From Lepidodermella squamata (lineage: Eukaryota; Gastrotricha), in the NCBI GenBank assembly GCA_047495785.1, contig JBLDXI010000020.1, forward strand, positions 1,984,001 through 2,048,000: 64,000 nucleotides of DNA. Reading direction: 5' to 3'. Positions 57,338 to 64,000 of this stretch are shown piece after piece. The stretch's first letter is position 1, and each line of letters opens with the position of its first letter. A program made the position numbers and the translations under genes. Below the pieces are notes generated by a model that made no database searches, had not been told where the DNA came from, and was given only the letters and a program-made list of their open reading frames with translations.

Positions 57338-58450
57338 ATGTTATCGATTATTTTTCTATCAGGTATTTTATTCCAACCCGCATTCTCTTATGCGAACACG
57401 TCATCGATGCAGAGGGCTCGACGCCTTCTGTCGCTTTGTCCCCACCTCAGTGCCGAAAGCCCGGGCCCAATATGTGAAAATTGCTCAAGAGTAAACGTAA
57501 AAATTATCTCATACACCGCAACAGTTGGTGCCATCAACGATCAGCTACAAAGTTTCTCGGCAACAATGGATTTCAAAATACACTGGGATGGTTCGTGCAA
57601 CTGGCCAACTGTCGCTGCAAAGCTCAAAAACTCGGAAAAAGTGACATTTCCGGTTCACGATTCCATTTTCTGGCGGCCTAAATTTATCCATCTCAACCCA
57701 TTCGTAACTCACATGAGCGACAGCAACGCCGCAAGAATAAGCGTGGTAATCAGGCCTGATGGTGTCTTTTTTGTCTGGCTGTTCATGGTTAAACTAACGT
57801 CAACTTGCGATCTAAATGTGGCAATGTTCCCATTTGATACTCAAATTTGCAGTATCAAACTTAAAATCGCCACTCATCAGAGAAGGTTCTATAATCTGGT
57901 ATCTTCCGGAGGCACGTATGCTTACGGGCTTTTCGAGCACAATATTGACAATTGGCTAATCGTCGACAGATCAGCTACGGTCAGCAATAGGACGACTTAC
58001 AAGTATTCAATCACATTTCGGAGGAAACCGGCGTTTTACATGTGGAATCTCATTCTACCATTTGTTGTTCTGACATTCCTGGTATTCATCGTCCTAATCT
58101 TGGAACCTCGTCTGTCCGACCGGCCAGTTCTGGCTGTAACAATACTCTTAGCTCTCGTTTTCATGGAAGCCGACTCTCTGAAATATCTGCCGTTGAAACC
58201 TGGCTTCATTATGATGTCTGTATTCATGAAATGTTGCCAATTTAACACCTGCTTTATAACATTTTATTGCTTGGTCACTTGCGGGTTAGCTAACTCTTAC
58301 CCTGATTGGTATGACACTATTCTGCTCGAGAATTCGTTCTTCAAACTTGGAAATGGCCGTGCCTTGGATATTGCTGCTTTTACCATTCTTCTATTGGCCT
58401 ACGGTGTCTGCTTTGCATTCTTTTTACTTGTGCTGTTTTCTAATACTTAA
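57338..58450 (+). CDS. Cys-loop ligand-gated ion channel subunit, intronless
   Basis: 370 aa in one exon. Signal peptide MLSIIFLSGILFQPAFSYA. The extracellular domain has the Cys loop C157-X13-C171 with the usual FPFD core. RRKPAFYMWNLILPFVVLTFLVF begins TM1 (about 234-255). TM2 is RPVLAVTILLALVF (about 262-283), TM3 about 288-313 and TM4 about 344-367. The M3-M4 loop is only about 30 residues against usually more than 70 in animals. The residues before TM2 are LSDRP, neither the GEK of cation channels nor PAR of anion channels, so ion selectivity cannot be called. Aromatic ligand-box residues are only partly recognisable. It may be a divergent orphan subunit or a recently retroposed gene. 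Confidence 0.85.
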   Translation: MLSIIFLSGILFQPAFSYANTSSMQRARRLLSLCPHLSAESPGPICENCSRVNVKIISYTATVGAINDQLQSFSATMDFKIHWDGSCNWPTVAAKLKNSEKVTFPVHDSIFWRPKFIHLNPFVTHMSDSNAARISVVIRPDGVFFVWLFMVKLTSTCDLNVAMFPFDTQICSIKLKIATHQRRFYNLVSSGGTYAYGLFEHNIDNWLIVDRSATVSNRTTYKYSITFRRKPAFYMWNLILPFVVLTFLVFIVLILEPRLSDRPVLAVTILLALVFMEADSLKYLPLKPGFIMMSVFMKCCQFNTCFITFYCLVTCGLANSYPDWYDTILLENSFFKLGNGRALDIAAFTILLLAYGVCFAFFLLVLFSNT

Positions 58451-59153
58451 CACATCATAAAAGAAACCAAACAGAAAATTCGCCTTTCTGCGGCTGTTTT
58501 GCCCATCCTGCATATACCTAGAATAAAAAATCTTCAAGAAGCACCCTCTCTCGTATAATAGAGCGCACCTAAGAATCTGCCAATCTGCAAAGTTTGAGCT
58601 AAAATTCAGGAAGTACGCGAATATTTGAATTTTTTTTGAATTTTTTCAGTTTTTCTGATTTTCTGGAAACTTTAATGGATTCCGCCTAGAGAAAAACAAA
58701 GCAAAACCAGTGACTCGCCGAACCTTAACCTTTGCCTGGCAATCTTCGATTCAATCCTCCAGTGCGCGAAGTAGAATCCTCGAACTAGGGGGTATTTTCG
58801 GGCCCCAATTTTATGAGCTTGTGGTTTTTTGGGGGTTTTTCCACTTTGACCTGCCGAACTGGGGGTACGATACCCCTCGTTTGTGCTTGGCTTGATTACG
58901 GTGAAGGTTCCAGAAATTTCTTTGACGAAAATCAAATTCGAAAATCACCTTTTCAGTGACCAACCGAAGAGACCAGAAGAAACTCTGGGATTTGTTTAGT
59001 TATCCTGTGGTTGGCAGCTGATGTCTCGCACCTGTATCGTTCAAAGCCTGCAAGCCGATGAATCGTCCCTCAGCATCATGTCTCACGAGCTTCACAAATT
59101 TTTGACAACATCAATGTCGCTATCAATTTTAAAATTTCTACAGCTTCCCGCCC
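58451..59153. other. Intergenic, nothing recognised
   Basis: 3' flank of the channel gene. No clear poly(A) signal beyond AGAATAAAAAAT near 58520. No repeats noted. Confidence 0.35.
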
Positions 59154-59334
59154 TATATCGCGAGTTGGCGAGTGGGCGACAGAATGACTTGCCTAGAATA
59201 GAAATAGATGGCGTAATGCTTTTGATGCACCGAGAAACGGGCGCTGCAGGCACGCGACTGACTTGTCGAAGATGCAACCACTTAGTATACGCCATCTATT
59301 CTAGGCGAGTTGTATCGCCTAACCCGCGATATGT
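59154..59334. repeat. Hairpin MITE, GGCGACAGAA family, copy 1
   Basis: Left arm TATATCGCGAGTTGGCGA...GACTTGCCTAGAATAGAAATAGATGGCGTA is mirrored by TACGCCATCTATTCTAGGCGAG...CGATAT on the right, with a loop of about 70 bases. Its inner arm GACAGAATGACTTGCCTAGA matches the element at 62286-62465 (GACAGAACGACTTGCCTATA). Confidence 0.75.
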
Positions 59335-60030
59335 AGCGGTGACCTAGTTTGCCGTGACCTTGTAAACTCGAGCACTCATCGATGTCCTTATTCGAGACGC
59401 AAGAGATCTTTTAATTTCCTAAATCGAAAGCCATCCATGTATCATGGTCATCAATGAAAAAAGTAATTCTATGAATAAGGAAAAATAGGCGATCAGAGCC
59501 GTATAAGTGGGCAGATGCGGGGTAAAATTTGCCCGCATATATAACGAAGACTGAACAGTGATTCATATTGCTCAGGGACGTTCAATGCACTAATTATTAT
59601 AATGATCAATTTACAAACTAAAATAAGGCGCCAGGCATTCAAGTAATCGCGAGCCACGGGGGAGGGAGGTCCAATGTCCGTCTACGCAATTTTCGTAGTG
59701 CGTGACTATATGCGAGGTCATTTCTTTCATGCCGCCTCACGCATTTTAATATCCACTAAAAATTAAGTCTTATGTACAGAACTTTTACTTTTTTCATTAG
59801 CTGGTTCGGAATATTTCACACAGACGACAGATTTCGTTCAAAAAATAAAGAAATTAAAAAATATTTATAACATCAAGTTGAGACATGAGATTTAAAAATT
59901 GAAAAAGTCGAACCTAAAAAATATCGCCGAGAGAGACAAGAAAATAATTTCTTGAAAGACCATGCAAGTGTCTCAACATATTTACGAATATAATAATTAA
60001 AAGACCGGATGAGCAGGTAAAAAAAGCTGG
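59335..60030. other. Intergenic, nothing recognised
   Basis: AT-rich 3' flank of NR6 on the minus strand. No gene or repeat seen. Confidence 0.35.
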
Positions 60031-60931
60031 TTATTTTTCAACATTTCCAGGGCTGACGAAGATGTTGCTTTTTGAGCTTTGTTCTGAAATCAAAAGCGGG
60101 GTTCATTAAATAAGTTAATCAGTGACGTGAAGGATTTCGAACCTTGGTAAAACACTGCGGCAAACAAAAAATTAGCTATTTCTTCAACAGACGGCTTCCA
60201 GTATTGACTCAACTCGGGAGATGAGCTTGCCACAAAATTATTCTAGGGAAAATAATTTAGTAAAATATAAAATTCGATAAATCATTGTTACCAATTGTAT
60301 GTAATTGTTGTAGCTTGGGAAATGAAGCTGATCGGGCAAATTCATCGTCGATTGGGCGAGATTGTTTGACGGAGAAGAAAACGCACTTGCGGGCTTGTTA
60401 TTGTCATCGCTGTTGCGCCGTTTCATCAAAATCGCATCCGCATCGGCTGAAGTCGCTGAAAATGACTTCAACGGCGTTCTCACTATAATACCGGCAAAAT
60501 TATATCGTAAAATTCATTAAATTTATGCTGTACCTTGTGTATTCATTTCTACGGCCTGGCATTTCGTGAACCGACATTTGGGACACATGACTCGAAGCAC
60601 AGAGCCAGCTTTTGACAAAGCAAATTCATCATTGGCAAGCCCGGATAGGCAATCATTTCGGCCTGTGAAACATTGAAGTTCGTCCGTACCTTTACAATTT
60701 CTTAAGTAAAATCGCTGCGAAAATTTGAAATTGTTTAAGGAGGATTTTTTTCAAGGTTAACGAATTTACTTTGCAAGCCTCGCAAATTGGAGCCTTATAA
60801 CGCCGCTTGGTTGTTACCGCAATTTTGCAAACCTGTATTAGACAAATCCAATTATTATATTAGCTCGAAATGTTTTTTTTTACTTGGCAGTTGAAGCAGG
60901 ATTTGACCTCGGCAGTTTGCATGGGATTCAT
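60031..60931 (-). CDS. Nuclear receptor NR6, ligand domain mostly missing
   Basis: Exons 60931-60884, 60832-60770, 60714-60534, 60482-60292, 60242-60143, 60083-60031 give 211 aa with all phases agreeing. The DNA-binding domain is intact: CFNCQ|VCKIAVTTKRRYKAPICEACK|RFYLRN, CFTGRNDC and a long finger 2 ending GSVLRVMCPKCRFTKC. The hinge exon (60482-60292) splices straight to an exon equivalent to the fifth exon of NR3 (QYWKPSVEEIANFLFAAVFYQ against NAWNPSPAEYSLLMAMLLYQ). The exon with LPL...LPGF...DRC...FPEFS is absent, and the last exon adds only 17 codons. The product could act as a DNA-binding competitor without ligand control, or be a gene in decay. Confidence 0.75.
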
Positions 60932-62285
60932 GGTCGAAGAAAAAACGCAAAAGTTTTTGGATCAGATATTATAAAAAGTGTAATATCGATAATAGGTGAG
61001 ACTATTTTCGTACGACAACTGATGTTTTGCGCTGTGATTTCTAGCGCCGCCGTCTGTCATGTTCCTCTCTCATTTCGACATCTTTTTTTTGTCCTGGGCG
61101 CGCTGCGCAACTGTACGTGGCGAAAAAAGTGTAACGCGCCACGGCACTCCCGCATCGCCTACGTGATGATGATGATGATAGAGCATTCCTATCTCTCGGC
61201 TTGTAGAAATTAGTTCAAATCGACTAAGCGCATTACGTTTTTTTCAATGGATCACCACCTGGACGCGTAGACAAGTTGTCGTAGCAATAAGTGAGTCGTT
61301 GCTATCTTGTTATTAGAAGTGTCACGTCGTACGTGAGGTCTATTTATTACTGCGTATTATCGCAGCTTAATCACCGTACATCGCCCACTCTGAAAAAGTA
61401 AAAAAATAATAGGCAACTTTTAATGTCTTCACGAAGCCGCTTATTATTATTATGATCAGAAAAATGTCGTGCGTCTCTTTCTCTATGTTTTGATGTCCAG
61501 GTGAAATCGTCCAACGCCCGCATGTCCCCACCGCTTCAACGCAAAACATCGCTCGCAATTTGTCCTGTTAGATGTTCTACGCCATAACAAATTGGGATTC
61601 AACAATAATTTATTGTCTTCATGTATGCGGAAAAAATTGAATCACGCCAAAACGTCGCAAAACAGATACACGCTGCGTTAATACAACAGACCGTACGTGA
61701 AAATCGATAAATTTGAAATTGAATATACTCACCTTATTATTGTGTTAACGGGTTTTAATTAAGGTGGGTCGAACTGGCGCGGTGCGCGTCATAACGTCAT
61801 GTCCCCTAGATGAAAGCCAAACTGTTGAACTGAATTTTGCCATCGTAGTTCGATGTTTTATCGATCGTCTGGATTTACAGAGCCTCTAATTTTGTCACCT
61901 TCCAACATTCGACCGTCCGGTCGAAATTTGAACATTATAATGATGGCCCTGCAGCAGTTGTTTTTTGTTCAAAATTCATGAAATTTGCACTCAATCTGTT
62001 TCATGATTTTTCTAACGTGTGATCACTAAAAAAATGCATTTTATTTGGGCGAGAAGATGATGTAAAAGGGGCCTGGGTAATTTTCACATCCTGGTCGCCA
62101 ATTTGCAGGTAAAAATATACAAAAAGACCACTTATTACAGCCTCACTACTATCTAGTCTAATACTACGTAACATTAATACCAACATTTTTCCAAATGTAA
62201 GTGCAAGTTTAGGGGCGCCTATGGAACCTGAAACACCGGATATCGCTATCTACGTCACATGGATATCGCGAGAAAATGAATAAAT
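60932..62285. other. Intergenic, nothing recognised
   Basis: Upstream flank of NR6 followed by AT-rich sequence. Short frames on both strands lack support. Confidence 0.35.
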
Positions 62286-62465
62286 ATTATTTATTTATTT
62301 ATCTGTGGGTGGGCGACAGAACGACTTGCCTATAATAGAAACAAATGGCGTAAAACTAATAAAATTGTGCACTTAACGTCGAGTGAGTCGATTTTCATTA
62401 TAGGCCATTTGTTTCTATTCTAAGGAAGTCGTTCTGTCGCCCACCCACAGATAAATAAATAATAC
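62286..62465. repeat. Hairpin MITE, GGCGACAGAA family, copy 2
   Basis: TTATTTATTTATCTGTGGGTGGGCGACAGAACGAC at the left is exactly mirrored at the right (GTCGTTCTGTCGCCCACCCACAGATAAATAAATAA). Next to it the inner arms AATAGAAACAAATGGC and GCCATTTGTTTCTATT pair too. The loop is about 50 bases. The near-perfect arms suggest recent insertion. Confidence 0.85.
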
Positions 62466-64000
62466 TATAAATAACGCTAATTTAGACGAAAATTGTTTAA
62501 TACGCAGACTGGTCGAAACCGGACCATATTTTGGGTGGAGAGGTTCGAAATGATCATTTGTATTGTCTAAACCGGACTAGTCGTACAAACCGGACCGATA
62601 TGGCGGTCTGAGTCCGGTTTCCGGTTAGACATGAAAATGGCCGATTTTACTGAAGATTTTGGAGAAACATCCACGCACCCGGCACCTCAATAAAAAGTGA
62701 ATTTTTTTAAATCGGCCAATCACCCGGGATATATTGGCATCGTTCAATCGTTCAATCACATAAAAATGTATGCCTTGAATGATTTGAAAGCTCGGAAAAT
62801 GTGTAAAATCCTAAAATCAGCGTTATATTTACCGGTAAATGCTTCGGACTCGGTCCAGTAGGCAATAATCAGGAATTCATCTATCTCGGACCAGTTTGAT
62901 ATTTTCGCTGGCGAAGATTCAGCTGATCAACTCTAGCTAAGCTATACGCGCATCGAGAAGTTCCTGCTATTAGGGAACTAAACTGCGGTAGGTTTACAAT
63001 CCAGATTCGGGCTAAAATGTCATTGGCTGGTTTGTCTCCCATCTGAATTGACGAAAACTGTTTGATCTAAATGAATAGCTGAAAACGATCTCACAGAAAA
63101 CGGTGTGCTCAATTCCGGGCCCATTAGTTCCGTCCGGCCTCCAAGCGTCGGTTGCGCAATAAGTCGGAATTAAGCATAATATTTTTACCTGCAACATAAA
63201 AATCTGAGCTTCATCACAGTAAACATATCAGAGGTTCATGCTACATCAGGTAAAGCAACACGGGCGAGTTCCTATTCGTCTTGCTGAGACGAATGAAATA
63301 ATACCAAACGCAAAATATTTTAGATTGAGGTGGCCAAAATTAGGGCAGCCGTTTCTAATTCCGTCCTGGGTGACAACAAAATTAACCATAAATCAAGCTA
63401 AATTCGTCCGGACTTGCAAAGACCGACGCACTCGATAGCCCAATATAACTCCTCGAAATTTATTTCTTCTTCGATTTTTTCAAAAGATTCACTTGGCTGG
63501 CAAAGTGCGACAAACCTAGCCGAAATGAGCGCGAGGTGCTAATTGGGATGTCCATCTTAATCGGAAGTTTTGCCCTGCTTTAAAATCTTCAACGAACCTT
63601 TCAATTTTTTTTATTCGATTTGACCTACTAGCAAATTCAGGTGTGAAATATATCTGCTATTAGATTTCTATTTATGTCTATGGATTTCAGCCTTGATTAT
63701 TTACAACAACTCGCCCTGATCGCGTTGTGGCTAATTCAACCGTTGATGCGGATTAATGATTCGGCGGGGCGTGAATTTTCGAGGATATAGTTCAAACCCT
63801 TGATTCCTATAAGTTATCGCTCGGACTTCGCCAGGCCCAATTATCGTCTAGGGTTCCAAATTATGAGTCCGTAAGTTCGTTTAAACCAAATCCAACCGCA
63901 CTGTTTTTCGGCTACATCTCAGAGACTATTTGAATATTATATTAATGTTATTTAAACAGATTTTGTAAGATGAGTCTCGGCAATGAAAGGAGGCCTATCA
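62466..64000. other. Right-edge intergenic region with AAACCGGAC motifs
   Basis: AAACCGGAC occurs at 62516, 62569 and 62587 and inverted at 62612-62620, which looks like sub-terminal repeats of another DNA element. No gene recognised to the right edge. Confidence 0.4.

Overview
The window is a gene-sparse stretch of animal nuclear DNA, most likely from a nematode or a close ecdysozoan relative. The clues are many short introns (often 50-100 bases) with TTTTCAG/TTTTAG acceptors, an expanded nuclear-receptor family whose ligand-binding domains resemble the nematode supplementary receptors, a metazoan GABA-B receptor and a Cys-loop channel. No species-level marker is visible. Multi-exon models were built by hand from splice sites and reading phase. 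Every listed multi-exon gene closes to a whole number of codons, apart from NR1, whose 3' end is uncertain.

Layout. 1-1266: the 3' end of an LTR retroelement with an env-like reading frame and an LTR. 1.4-2.3 kb: two tandem genes for small acidic secreted proteins sharing one C-terminal motif. 2.6-6.5 kb: an intronless metabolic cluster of two tandem HPDL-type dioxygenases (minus) head to head with a SABATH-type carboxyl methyltransferase (plus). A decayed fragment of the methyltransferase lies about 2 kb further on. 10.6-13.4 kb: a five-exon protein with two cyclic-nucleotide-binding domains. 17.8-25.3 kb: a nine-exon GABA-B type receptor. 25.8-27.4 kb (minus): a two-exon C2H2 zinc-finger regulator with a CtBP-type motif.

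29-61 kb is dominated by six nuclear-receptor genes, all on the minus strand (NR1-NR6 here). Their second DNA-binding zinc finger is about ten residues longer than the canonical one. NR2-NR5 are complete. NR1 is truncated in the ligand domain and NR6 lacks the central ligand-domain exon. Between them lie a secreted lectin/mucin/DUF4215/VWA gene with a broken tandem copy, an intronless Cys-loop channel and one doubtful small gene.

The rest holds many short non-autonomous DNA elements with terminal inverted repeats. They include a family at 13.8, 33.5 and 34.7 kb, a pair at 59.2 and 62.3 kb, and two adjacent TA-flanked elements at 54.6-56.2 kb. One of that last pair carries a tRNA-like segment and the other a run of 22 G.

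I see no single new pathway. The points most worth pursuing are the unusual nuclear-receptor DNA-binding domain, the intronless methyltransferase/dioxygenase cluster and the tandem secreted-peptide family.
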